The notes under the pieces were generated by a model. It was not told the origin of the DNA. It saw only the letters and a program-made list of their open reading frames with translations, and ran no database searches. Of a stretch of DNA of 64,000 bases, positions 10,157 to 20,094 are shown one piece after another. Source of the DNA: Amblyomma americanum (taxonomy: Eukaryota > Arthropoda > Arachnida > Ixodida > Ixodidae); assembly GCF_052857255.1 (NCBI RefSeq), contig NC_135506.1:77794324-77858323 (forward strand), read 5' to 3'. The position numbers and the translations under genes were made by a program. The first letter of the stretch is position 1. Each line of letters starts with the position of its first letter.

Positions 10157-10469
10157 GCTGCTCAGTTTTCGACAACATATTCCCGTGGCGTTTCATTCCC
10201 TCTCCTGTCTGTGTGGTGTACACAATAGCCGGATACACCTAAAAAACGAAGCAGCTGTCCCTTGGTGAAGGGACTCCCTTCGGGCCCACGGAGTCGGCCG
10301 ATTCTTGTGACCCTGCTAGTGTGACAAAGCAGGTAGTGGTAGTTGAAAGGAGATAATCTCTTTCCTCTTTGGTAGAGGAACAAACACTTTTCTCTATTGT
10401 GATATACCCATTCTCTGCTAGCACATGAGAACCGCCCGATACCATTGAATGGAAGAGGGTGCGTTAAAT

Positions 10470-10610
10470 AAATTTAGAATTTATTTTGAGGAAAGGAAAT
10501 GACAAAAACTGTCTCCATATCTATGTGGATGCCCTATCCGCACCATTAGGGGAGGGATAAAGGAGGGAGCGAAATAAAAAAAGGGAGAAAGTGGTGACGC
10601 ATTGGAGGTG
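10470..10610 (-). mobile_element. SINE 3' half
   Basis: Contains the reverse of the SINE 3' end (TTTTGAGGAAAGGAAATG, GAGGGATAAAGGAGGGAG). The tRNA head is missing. Confidence 0.65.
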
Positions 10611-10754
10611 AGTGAATAATAACTTGTGTCTAGCAATTATAATAAGTGTCCACCAGGCTTTTGTCCGACCGAGCCTAGGACTCCCACGTGGCGACGTCGA
10701 GATTTGTCGCTTCGCCGCCTCGAGGGAGTGCTGGACAGCCTAGAGTTAGTCATT

Positions 10755-11420
10755 TAGACTGGTGCTACGAAGAGCGGCGGACCACCTGGACGAGAGGGTT
10801 TGGGGTCAACATTGGTTAGCTGTGCCTTACACTCCCAGAGGATGTGTTCAATTACGGCTACATCTGTCTTGCAGACCTTGCACGTTGTGGTGTTATATAT
10901 TTGGGGTAGATCCTCCTCTTTATTGCAGTGGATTCGGGTACGTGTTTTTAATTGCCTCCAGGCGACTGCCTGAGCTCTGAATAGTTTGTTGCTAAGCGGA
11001 GGAAGGGCCCGGCGGGCCAGGTAGAAACCTTTGGTTATTCATTGAAGCCTGTCAGCCTATATCTCACCACGTCTTCACCATGGCTCTTTTCGGAACGGTT
11101 TCTGAGCCCTCGTGCGGCGGAGTGAGCGGAATCGCTGAGGTTGGTGAGGTGCGGAGAGACATCCCCCATGTTTGGGTGGAACCAAACAAGTTCGACCTTG
11201 TTGTCCGGTGAGGGTTTCAGGTTCTTGATTATTCGGCAAGCTTCCGCGGATATTCTCCGCTTGGCGCATTTTTTTTATCGGTGTGCGCTAGTCACTAACA
11301 ACGACCCCGCAACCGTGATCAGATATGGCAAGTGCGATGGCTAATTCATCGGCCTCTTCGGCGTGTCGGGAGCTTAAGCTGGCGGAGTGGATATGCGTTC
11401 CGCCAGTGTCGACGACCGCA
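10755..11420 (-). pseudogene. Degenerate LINE C-terminus: RNase H and zinc finger
   Basis: On the minus strand I read RNase H pieces (VAVVDTGGTHIHSASLSSRH, then AEEADELAIALAISDHG). Further on is a C-terminal Cys-Cys-His-Cys motif (CKVCKTDVAVIEHILWEC). This order is that of tick LINEs with RNase H after RT. Frames are broken by stops and shifts. Confidence 0.7.
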
Positions 11421-11793
11421 ACGACGTATCGTCGATCCTCTTGATCTTCGGCACCGTTCCCGAAACGTGCTTCCCTCGCTCTTCCGTAGACTCCCTGCGG
11501 GGCCGTTTCTCTGGCCGGTCTTCTGGCTTGATTATACGCCGGGTGTACGATTAGCGGGACTGGAGCGAGTTAGATGCCGTCCGTGACATTACGCGGGATT
11601 ACTTCCTTGTCGCCATAATGGCGGTGGTAGCCGATGACAACCCGCTCGAGTACGCGTCGTCCGCAGCGAAGGTTTCCACAAAATGTTTACTACCTAGGCG
11701 TAAATGCACTCACATCGCACAGCACACGCGTGCCTTTTGCCGCAAGCTCCACAAGATGTGCTGCCCTGCGGTAGAGGAGGTGGCGCTTTGCGG

Positions 11794-11893
<100 letters not shown>

Positions 11894-11997
11894 TTCACCT
11901 CATACCTGATTTTTTGGAGATCGGCCCCGGTGATATTAGCGCGGCGCGTCTTTTCTTTCACTCTTTACTCTGCTATCCTTTACCCCCTCCTACTTTC

Positions 11998-12295
11998 TGC
12001 GTGCGGCAGCGAGCGTGGCTCGGCTTGAGCCAGTAGGCAGGCCCGGGCACGTTCCTTTTCCTTCTTCCTCTCAGCAACATCAGACATATTACCAGATTTA
12101 ATATCTGCTGCGGGTCCTTGGACCATAGATATTAAACTTATTTTTGGAATATGGCGAAGCACCCTGGCACAGGCTGGCCCGGTACTGCACTGCCTCCGGG
12201 ATCGGCCCGGGGAATATTCAGCACGCGGCAGCGAGCGTGGCGCGTCTTGAGCCAGTAGGCAGGCCCGTGAACTTTCCTTGTATTCCTATCGGCAA
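11998..12295 (+). repeat. Two direct copies of a ~75-bp repeat
   Basis: A segment starting GCGGCAGCGAGCGTGGC and continuing CTTGAGCCAGTAGGCAGGCCC occurs near 12003 and again near 12224, about 220 bp apart. Function unknown; no coding frame is shared. Confidence 0.75.
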
Positions 12296-12449
12296 CAGCA
12301 AAGTCACTGTATTATAGTCGTTATGGAAAGCGCAAAGGAGACGCAACAACGACAGAACCAAGCAAGGAAAAAAGAACGCACTCAAGAGACTCCAGAAGAA
12401 AGCACCACACAACTCGAGAAGCGTCGTAACGAAGTGACTCTTCAACTGG

Positions 12450-12757
12450 CTGGTTGGTTTTATTGGGAGAGGAAATGGCGCACTTCCCGTCTTATATATC
12501 GTTGGACACCTGAACCGCGCCGTAGGGGAAGGAATAAAGGAGGGAGTGAAAGAAGAAAGGAAGATAGAGGTGCCGTAGTGGAAGGCTCCGGAATAATTTC
12601 GCCCACCTGGGGATTATTAACGTGTCCTGACATCGCACAGCACATGGGCGCCTTAACATTTTGCCTCCATAGAAACGCCGCCGCCGCGGTCGGGTTCGAA
12701 CCCGCGGACTCCGGATGAGTAGCCGAGTGCCCTATCCTCTGAGCCAGCGCGGCGGGT
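12450..12757 (-). mobile_element. tRNA-derived SINE
   Basis: Nearly complete reverse-strand copy: tail side TTGGTTTTATTGGGAGAGG, body, box B GGTTCGAACCC in sense, head ending GAGCCAGCGCGGCGGG. Flanks TCTTCAACTG and TCTCGAACTG may be an eroded target duplication. Confidence 0.9.
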
Positions 12758-12888
12758 TAATCTCGAACTGCGGAAGTTACCAGTTTGAGTTCTCGAGAGC
12801 GTCGCATTGATACGCTGGGTAAACAACGTGCCGTGGAAACAAAGCTTTCACAATTCAACTAGGGTTAACCGGAGATAAACCACAGCCA

Positions 12889-12996
12889 TTTTTTTTGCGT
12901 TTTGCCCGCATCGAAACACAGCCGCCGCGGTCGGGTTAGAACCCGAGCACTCCAGATCAGTAGACGAGCGCCTTAACCACTGAGCCGCCGCGGCGG
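12889..12996 (-). mobile_element. SINE tRNA-head fragment
   Basis: Only the 5' part in reverse: CGCCGCGGTCGGGTTAGAAC, then GATCAGTAGACGAGCGCC and GAGCCGCCGCGGCGG. The body and tail are absent. Confidence 0.8.
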
Positions 12997-13629
12997 ATTC
13001 CTTCGTTATTGAGTGTATCTTTATTTGTCAATTACAATTTTATGCCATAAAGCATGCTGTCAGACGGCGAAAATAATGCGCCTTTTCGTTCCCCAAAATT
13101 CTGTCACAACGAATAATCTCTTCCCGAGGTATAGTGCGTAGTTCATTCTAGGGTGCACTATATCCGACGCCGTGATAGTGGCTTGCTTCAATTACTTTTC
13201 TCGGCAATGCTGCAGCGGCTATGCAGGAACAGGAAGGAGGCGGGGTCAAAAGCCCTTTTCCTTCCCTTTTCAGCCAAGCCTAAAGCCCAGTTCCAAAAGA
13301 AAACTGGCAGTGGCTTAGCTCGGCTATGCCAGGATAAACGTAGCGAAAGCTAACGCATAGCATGCTTAGCCTTGGTTAACCTTGATTGCAAATTCAGGTT
13401 AGTCTGGTTGTCTAGCTATGTTGTCGCACTAAAGACGACACAATCGTGGTTGCGGAGCACGCGACCTCTCCTTTCAAATCCTCCGACATGTTATCAGACT
13501 TGCGGCACAGCTGGCGAAGCTAGAGGAGGCGATCGCAAACGGCGTGAAACGTGATGTTACGTCATACCAAACGGCGGCGGCGGCAAGCCGCGCAGGTTAA
13601 CTTCATGCCAGATGGCGCGGCGAGCACGC
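12997..13629. other. Unannotated stretch
   Basis: Short chance frames only. No repeat or gene family recognised. Confidence 0.5.
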
Positions 13630-13765
13630 AAAGCATAGTAGGTGGTGTTAGTGGTTTTTATTAAAAGAATGGCAAAAAGGAAGAAAGATTTTTGCATGCC
13701 CCGGCATCTGACGTCGATATTGAAGCACCTGAGCTGGGGCAGCGGAAATATAGGATAGCAAGCAT
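13630..13765 (-). mobile_element. Truncated LINE 3' end
   Basis: Reverse copy of the 3' UTR segment seen at 7166 and 17290-17855 (AGATTTTTGCATGCCCCGGC, CACCTGAGCTGGGGCAGCGG), with the GGTGGT-type tail at its left edge. Confidence 0.65.
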
Positions 13766-14135
13766 AGTAACCGTCTCACACATCTCGGTAGAAAACCGAA
13801 CCGCACCGTAAAGTAAGGAATAAAGGAGGGAGGGAAAGAGGAAAACGCGACTCGGGTGTCCACCGAGATATGTGAGGTGCGCGTTGTGAGATGATGATCT
13901 TCCTCAGAGTGCGGTCAAGGCGAAATGTGCAAGTTCGCGGCCAGTATAGTTTTCGCTTTAAAACAGAAAATGTTTTGGGCACTTTCTCTTCTTTCTTCGT
14001 ATATCCACAGGAAATCGGCATTCTACAGCCCCCCTTTTTTTCTTCCGCTGGCGCTCGAAGCGAGCGGAGGTGTTTTTAGCTCTCCGCTCCTTCGTACACT
14101 GGGCCTGAGGCTTCACGGCGCTGCGGGGTCTCCCC

Positions 14136-14747
14136 ATGGAGGCCACAGACACCATGAACGAGCGACGGCCTGCGTTCGGCGGTGACACTGAGCAACGCAG
14201 GGCAGGCCGCTCACGCTCACGATCACAGAGACGAACGCCATCCAGAGCAAGGTCGTCCTGCACCATACGGCGAATGCAGGCCGAGATCACAGATCAGCGG
14301 GACACGGTGAGGTGCCTGACGGCGGCGCTCATCACCACCTCGGAGAACCTCGAGTCCATCATCGGGACCTTAGACATGTCGCCGGCGGACCCACGCGTTC
14401 TAGCCCTGAGGGAGGCCATGGCGCTTATTCACCAGGCGCTGGACTCCATGGCGGCTCCCTCCCCACCATTTCTGGCCACCCCTGCGCTTTCTTCCGCCAT
14501 TGCTACTCCCGGGGAACCGGCTGTGATGCCCTTTCCGCCTGATGCTGCTGCTGCGGGCTCACCGCGGACATCTGCAGCCGAGGAGAGCATGTGCACCCTG
14601 ATGGATGAGTCTGTTCTCAGGAAACGGCGACGCTCAACGGGGTCCGAGGAGGAGAGGGACGCGGAAACCAACAGGGACATCGCGGTGGCCAAACGGGCAG
14701 CGCTTAAGCCCCCCACCGTCACTGTTTCCTCTTCCTCCGTACTCTAA
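14136..14747 (+). CDS. LINE ORF1 (gag-like) protein, 203 codons
   Basis: An open frame from ATG (MEATDTMNERRPAFGG) with an Arg/Ser-rich basic segment around residues 20-45. A helical middle section (QRDTVRCLTAALITTSENLE) is followed by a Pro/Ala-rich part and a basic RKRRRSTGSEEERD stretch near 160-175. No zinc knuckles remain, so it is probably the N-terminal part of a longer ORF1 cut by the deletion that removed the endonuclease. Its position just upstream of RT motifs is the reason for the assignment. Likely a dead relic despite being open. Confidence 0.6.
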   Translation: MEATDTMNERRPAFGGDTEQRRAGRSRSRSQRRTPSRARSSCTIRRMQAEITDQRDTVRCLTAALITTSENLESIIGTLDMSPADPRVLALREAMALIHQALDSMAAPSPPFLATPALSSAIATPGEPAVMPFPPDAAAAGSPRTSAAEESMCTLMDESVLRKRRRSTGSEEERDAETNRDIAVAKRAALKPPTVTVSSSSVL

Positions 14748-14849
14748 GCAGCAGGGCATGCCCAGCACGAGCCCCATGGAGGTCACCTCCAGGCTGCTGC
14801 CGATCCTGCTGTTGTTGCTGCTGGGGGACGGCGTCCGGAGGAAAACCGG

Positions 14850-16125
14850 GTGCGACCTCACCAAATCCCGCCGCATGAGACCAGGCTGCGGCTGGGTCTT
14901 CGCCTGCTGGCAGCGACCGCGCCCAATTGCGCGGCGCTCCGCAGCAATGCGCCGCAGACAGCGGTGATGATGATGCTGGGACCAGCCTGGTCCCGTGGCG
15001 CATCATCACTACCAATGCGCAGCGGCGTCGGAGAGCTGCCCTGGAGCGAGCCGCGGCTGTCATGGAGTTCTCGTCCAGCCTGGTGGCGAAGGTGCTGTTT
15101 CGGCTGGCGAACCGGGGCACCGCCTTTTCCAGGGAACAGGGCTGCTGCTACTACTGCGCTGCTGCTACTGGACGTCTCGGGCGCTTTTGACAACGTTCAC
15201 CGCACACCAATTCTCGCGGTGCTTGAGGGGGCCAGTGTGAGCGGGCGCCTTTTGTGATACGTTCATGGCTTCCTGAGCGGGCGCACCATGAGCGTACGAG
15301 TAGGGGGTAAGCTCTCCAAGTCTCGCCCGGTGGACGTGTGCGTGACGCAGGGTTCTGTCTTATCACCATTTCAGTTTAATGTGGCCATGTCGGTGGTGCC
15401 GGCCTCCCTCCCCGCGAGCGGCCGACACCTTGTGTACATGTCCATATGTGCAGACAACATAGCTCTGTGGTGCCTGGGACCGCCGGTCGAGGCGTTCCGC
15501 GTGCGGGGGTGCCTTCAGGGAACCCTGACCGCTATCGACGCCAGCTTGCGCGGCCTTGGTCTGTCGCTGAGCGCGGACAAATCGGTGGCCATGGCCTGCG
15601 TTTCGCGCTCGCGCGCGCACCTTGCGCCACTGTCAATGGACGAGGCTCCGATTCCTTGGCGTAAATCGGTGCGGTACCTTGGCCTGTACATCGACTGGCG
15701 CGTTTCCTTCCACCCCGCAGCGACCAAGGCCTGTCTGCAGATAAACAGGATCACCGCCGCCGTGCACATGCTCACCGCTCGAGGCCAGGGCATCTCCCAG
15801 CAAGCCGCGGTGCGGCTATACAATGCCGCAGCTTTAGGGGTGGTGCTCTTTGCGCTGCCGCTCGTCACGGTGCGCAAGCCGTGCTGGTAGAAACTCGAGC
15901 TCCAGCACCACAAGTCCCTGCGCGTGTGCCTAGGCCTGCCCAAAAACGCGCAGTGCGCCGCAACGTTGGCCGAGGCAGGAGCGTGGCCACTTGAGCTGCA
16001 AGCATCGCGCAGGGTACTGAACCACATCGACCGGCTTCACCGCGCACCGGACGGCGGCTCGCTGCTGCAGCGTATGCGCTCGCACCCGCGCTCACGAATT
16101 GGCGCGGCGCTGCTCGAGTGTTAGC
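14850..16125 (+). pseudogene. LINE reverse transcriptase remnant with altered catalytic box
   Basis: Motif LLLLDVSGAFDNVH marks RT motif A (frame at 15150-15257). After a frame change, VCVTQGSVLSPFQFNVAM (about 15340-15390) marks motif B. The motif C region reads ICADNIALW where YADD is expected, so both the Tyr and the second Asp are lost. Downstream thumb sequence (SVRYLGLYIDW, LRVCLGLPKNAQCA) continues to 16125 with stops near 15889 and 16122. RT would copy element RNA at the target site; here it is dead. Confidence 0.85.
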
Positions 16126-16127
16126 AA

Positions 16128-17144
16128 TTGACACAAGGCCCACCCCCCTACGGCTCCTGCGCGCCCCAGCCTGCTGCCTCTGAGGTACAGCGAGAGATCG
16201 TCGGCATTGCGGGAAAGCGGAGCACACCCCTCTGTGCTGTGCAGCAGCTGGCCAGAGCCATCATACACGAGGAGCTACAGGACCATCTCCTCGTGTACAC
16301 CGACGGCTCAGTGTTCCTCGACGGCTTCTCCCTTGCTGCTGCGGCTGCCATCCTCGCCCTGCGATTGCACAGCCAGCAACACGCAACCTTCCTGGGCTCC
16401 TCCACCACTGCGGAGTTGAAGGGGATTCGGCTTGGGCTGGACCTGCTGCTCACCCTCGGCCCTCCGCCGCCCAGGAGTGCTTTGCTGTGCGACTCCCGCG
16501 CCGCCCTCAACCGCCTGCAATCAAACGGCCGCGGTACCCCACTAGTGCAGGAAATTCGCTCGCGCATCGAGTGCATCCCGCAGTGAGGATGCGCCGTGCG
16601 TGCACAGTGGGTGCTCTGTCACTGCGGCATCGCCGTCAACAAAGATGCGTACGACCTCGCAACCGCTGCACACCAACTACCTGCCAGCGATCTGCCCCTT
16701 GCGCTGGAGGACATGCGTGCGGTCATCCACGACCATCTCCGAAAGCAGCACCCCGACCCACGCATCGCAGGAGGTGAGCGCATCGACAGTATCACCGCCT
16801 GTCGCGCACTTACACGGTCACAACGTGCAATGATTCTCCGCGCGCGCATTGGCTGCGTGTGGCCCGGGGAACGACGGGTGCGACACGGAATCGCAACGAG
16901 TGACGTGTGTGACAGATGCGGTGCAGTGCAAACACTAGAACACCTGCTCCTTCATTGTGCAGCGTTCGCCGATGCTCGTCGCGATATGCTAGCGGCCTAT
17001 AGGGTGCAGGGCATACTACCAGACTCCTTCAAGACGTTATTGTGGCCGCAGGGCAGTGCGCACAGTCTTGAGCGAACTTTGGTGAGCCTCTGTGCATTCC
17101 TCGAACACACGGGGTTGACGTCCCGTCTGTTCTGCGTAAGGTAG
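16128..17144 (+). pseudogene. LINE RNase H domain and C-terminal zinc finger
   Basis: RNase H motifs in order: LLVYTDGSVF (first Asp), STTAELKGIRLGL (Glu), LLCDSRAALN (second Asp), then after an in-frame stop near 16584 QWVLCHCGIAVNKDAYDLA (expected QWVPGHCG-like, with the final Asp). A C-terminal CDRCGAVQTLEHLLLHC follows near 16915, then the end of ORF2 at 17144. RNase H would remove the RNA strand after reverse transcription. Confidence 0.85.
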
Positions 17145-17441
17145 TTATACGGAGTGACCGAACGCTCCGCGAGTTCTGCCTTGAACGATTAATAACTGGA
17201 CGCCCCACTCCAGTTTTAGCCAACACAGTGCTGTGCGTGTGTGATATTTTTTGCTCTAAAATGAACTAATCACACGCACAACCTGGACACATTTATTATT
17301 GTGTAAATAGTTTCTACATATTACTTCTCCCCTATCCTCTCTTTCTGTCCCCTCACCTCTTTCATTTCATTTCTCCATTCTGCCTGCTATCGTTTATTTC
17401 CGCTGCCCCAGCTCAGGTGTTTCGGTATCGATCGATGGCAG

Positions 17442-17754
17442 TTCCGTCGCGGTGGCTCAGTGGTTAGGGCGCTCGACTACTGATTCGGGGTTCCCGGGTT
17501 CGAACCCGACCGCGGCGGCTGCGTTTTTATGGAGGAAAAACGCTAAGGCGCCCGTGTGCTGTGCGATGTCAGTGCACATTAAAGATCCCCAGGTGGTCAA
17601 AATTATTTCGGAGCCCTCCACTACGGTACCTATTCTTCCTTTCTTCTTTCACTCCCTCCTATATCCCTTCCCTTACGGCGCGGTTAAGGTGTCCAAAGAT
17701 ATATGAGACAGATACTGCGCCATTTCCTTTCCCCAAAAACCAATTATTATTATT
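17442..17754 (+). mobile_element. Full-length SINE inside the LINE 3' UTR
   Basis: Sense copy with intact box A and box B and (TTA)n tail. Flanked by an exact 11-bp target duplication, ATCGATGGCAG, at 17431-17441 and 17755-17765. The host sequence is the LINE 3' UTR, which resumes directly after the SINE. Confidence 0.95.
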
Positions 17755-17861
17755 ATCGATGGCAGATGCCGTGGCTAGCAAAAATTTTGTCGTTCCTTTT
17801 TACTATTATTTTCGTAGAAAACCGCTACCACCACCAGTTTCTCTGGTGGAGGTGTTCTGAA

Positions 17862-17935
17862 TTTCGACCATGTGGGGATATTTAACGTGCACTGACTTCG
17901 CACAGCACATAGGCGCTTTTTGTGTTTCACCCGTA
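17862..17935 (-). mobile_element. SINE middle fragment
   Basis: Reverse SINE body only (GAATTTCGACCATGTGGGG, ACGTGCACTGACTTCGCACAG). Confidence 0.6.
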
Positions 17936-17967
17936 TGTAGTGTGACTGAACTCAGTGCACTGAAAAG

Positions 17968-18055
17968 AAAATCATTTTTGAGATCTCATTCTCGCAGTGG
18001 CCATGCTAATCTTCTCTGTATTATTCAAATTTTAGTGCATGTACTTTGGAAGTAC
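17968..18055 (-). ncRNA. U6 snRNA-like sequence (probable pseudogene)
   Basis: On the minus strand TACAGAGAAGATTAGCATGG is identical to the ACAGAGA-box region of U6 spliceosomal RNA. It is preceded by CATGCACTAAAATTTGAAT, close to the U6 segment between the 5' stem and the ACAGAGA box. The 5' end GTACTTCCAAAGTAC can form a perfect 6-bp hairpin, as U6 does with other bases. The internal stem-loop region after CCACTGCG is strongly changed, and T-runs follow. I see no clear TATA box or PSE at the right distance, so a retro-pseudogene is the likelier reading; a divergent functional U6 cannot be excluded. Confidence 0.7.
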
Positions 18056-18089
18056 TTAACCATTCGGATCCACAAAAAAACGTTGATAT

Positions 18090-18260
18090 TTCTGAAGCGA
18101 AAGCTTCACTATGTTAGGTAAAGCTGATTTGGCCGCGCGTTGCCGGTTGACCATCAAGTGAGCCAGAGGTCAAGTGTGGCTATAGGTCTTACCATATGTT
18201 CTCCACTATGGTGTCGCAACACTTGACCTTTGACGTTGACCTTTGACCTTTATATTCGCC
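18090..18260 (+). repeat. Dispersed repeat carrying DR1 (AGGTCA) motifs
   Basis: Begins GAAGCGAAAGCTTCACTA and holds GAGCCAGAGGTCAAGTG, then two adjacent 13-mers TGACCTTTGACGT (18224-18236) and TGACCTTTGACCT (18237-18249). The second is a perfect DR1, AGGTCA-A-AGGTCA, on the minus strand, the site type bound by RXR/HNF4-class receptors. A related reverse copy is at 38930-39050. Binding is inferred only. Confidence 0.6.
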
Positions 18261-18430
18261 GGTAGAGGACGGTAGACAACGCCGCAGCGTTCGTTGGGTG
18301 ACCGACCTCTCCCAATCAACCATTAATATATCTGCCACCTGCCAGGGCGCAGACCGGGAGCGCTGCCTTTCCAGTGTGTGGAACGCGCTCGTTACAGACG
18401 GCAAGCCGTGTCTACTTGCCGGACACACCA
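18255..18430 (+). pseudogene. Possible LINE ORF2 C-terminal fragment
   Basis: The frame RRSVRWVTDLSQSTINISAT ... GADRERCLSSVWNALVTDGK resembles the C-terminal tail of RTE-like LINE proteins (a basic RW-D motif followed by DRE-W). Short and with no other domain, so tentative. Confidence 0.4.
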
Positions 18431-19364
18431 CACCTTTCGATCTCTAACTTGGTTCAGAAGTATTTCAACCGTAGCTAATTATTTGTTATGCCTCACACAT
18501 ATTCTATTCATTTTTGTTCGAATAAGGATTTCATGGGACGCGTCGGGAGGAACTTCGGAATTGAATGCCGAAGAGGTTGTGAAATATTTTCGCAATGGCC
18601 ATGTCTAAGTTTCTTGTCTAACCTTGCGCTTTTTCTTCCCTTGTATATAGAGATGTTTGTCAGCGGAGGCTAATTGCAGCGGCTCTATTCGCGGTGCAAC
18701 GCTGCTATATAAACATGTAAGGGTTGTGAATTGCATAGGTGGAGAAACGATGTTGAGTAAAAGCCGTGAACTGTATCTGCGAAATATGTCGAAAGTTCCC
18801 TCCCATACCTTGAAAATTGCCACCAAACCCTAAGGTGTGTCCTCCAGGCACAAACCCTACCATCCACTTACATTAAGCCTTGCTACCACCAACCCCTTCA
18901 GCACCCTCTACAACTACCGTATCTTCACCCTCGCCCATAGCTTAGTGTAATGCCCGGCGTGTGAGCAGTTGGGTTAATGTCGCTATCGCCCCTTCCTCTT
19001 CTCCAACCGAACTCTCCCTTCAGCTCCGATTCTAACTTGTGCGTTAAAATGAGATCCTAGCCAGTAAAATTCAACAACTAGAGACAAAACAGGACGGGCC
19101 ACTCAGAGCCCATGCCCGAATCTGAGCCAGCTGAGCAGGATGATTATGCCTTGGGCTCCTCCGGCCTGACCAGCGTTTCGCGGCGGCCGGTCGGCACCGT
19201 GGTGGCCTAGCTGCCTACTGTGGAGTGCCGTATAGGCATTCTAGAGATCAAGGTAGAGGCTTTCCAGGGAAAAATTCTGGAACCGATGCAACGGAAGGTT
19301 TCCTTGGGCAGGTGGCCAGACCTCGTGAAGCAGGCTATCAAGAAAGGATCCTTGCACAGTTAAC
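18431..19364. other. Unannotated stretch
   Basis: No supported gene; short chance frames only. The right edge (19349-19364) is the left target duplication of the next SINE. Confidence 0.5.
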
Positions 19365-19674
19365 AATAATAATTGGTTTTTGGGGAAATGAAATGGCGCA
19401 GTATATGTCTGAACTTTCGTTGGATACCTAAACCGCGCCGTAAGGGAAGGGATAAAGGAGGGAGTGAAAGAAGAAAGGAAGAAAGAGGTGCCGTAGAGGA
19501 GGGCTCCGGAATAATTTCGACCACCTGGGGATCTTTAACATGCACGCACATCGCAGAGCACACGGGCGACTTAGTGTTTTGCCTCCATAAAAATACAGCC
19601 GCCGCGGTCGGGTTCAAACCCGGGATTTCCGGATCAGTAGCCGAGTACCCTAACCACTAAGCCACCGCGGCGGG
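19365..19674 (-). mobile_element. tRNA-derived SINE
   Basis: Complete reverse copy with AATAATAATT tail and intact tRNA head. Flanks TCCTTGCACAGTTAAC (19349-19364) and TCCTTGTACGCTTAAC (19675-19690) are a 16-bp target duplication with three mismatches. Confidence 0.95.
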
Positions 19675-19697
19675 TCCTTGTACGCTTAACAGAACGA

Positions 19698-20032
19698 ATT
19701 TTGTGCAAGCTGAAGGTAAAGGCGGCATCTCACCCCCCTGGGCCGCAGGAAGAGGCACGAAGGAAGGTCGTGTGCATCCCGTATCCACACGGTGTCTCAC
19801 ATCGTCTCAAGAAGATCGCTGCGCGGCAGAATGTGCAGGTGGAGTTCTCCTGCGAACACAGAGTTCGGAAGATATGCGCCGCAGTTCACAGGAAGCTGAA
19901 GCCAGCCTCTTCCAGAAAAGATTTCTGGCAGTGCACAGTGCCTCACGCAGAAAAATGAATAACTGCAAAAAAGGCGTCGTGCATAAGGTTCTTGTGCCTT
20001 GCGGAACGATATGTTATGTGGTGGTGGTGAAA
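19698..20032 (+). pseudogene. Penelope-like element fragment: RT-endonuclease linker and start of GIY-YIG
   Basis: The frame at 19701-19958 reads VVCIPYPHGVSHRLKKIAAR ... HRVRKICAAV, matching the conserved PYIHG-SH-LKK linker of Penelope-like RTs. Just downstream CKKGVVHKVLVPCGTICYV (from 19971) matches the start of the GIY-YIG endonuclease. The fragment stops near 20032. The RT body is absent. Confidence 0.7.
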
Positions 20033-20094
20033 AGAATTTATCTATATATAGAGAGAGGTAGACGGGGAGAGGCCCCTAGTGGGTCTCGCCTCTT

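Larger units (their letters stand above)
14090..17855 (+). mobile_element. Non-LTR retrotransposon (LINE) with ORF1, RT and RNase H, internally deleted
   Basis: A 5' leader near 14090, ORF1 (14136-14747), a shortened RT region (about 14850-16125), RNase H with C-terminal zinc finger (16128-17144), and a 3' UTR that continues past the SINE at 17442-17754 to the CTACCACCACCAG end near 17845. The endonuclease and N-terminal RT are missing between ORF1 and RT. GC-rich and rich in G/C-ending codons, unlike the AT-richer flanks. Several stops and shifts show that it is inactive. Confidence 0.85.

Noticed and set aside
8331..10238. A single 635-residue protein
   Set aside because: The first ~145 residues are the adjacent SINE and LTR translated; only the rest is gypsy pol.
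14605..15257. Additional overlapping frames in the GC-rich LINE as separate genes
   Set aside because: High GC opens alternative frames; only ORF1 and the RT motifs fit known domains.
17452..17530. tRNA gene with intact A and B boxes
   Set aside because: It is the head of a full-length SINE with target duplications; no cloverleaf acceptor stem closes after box B. The same applies to the heads at 40765 and 61450.
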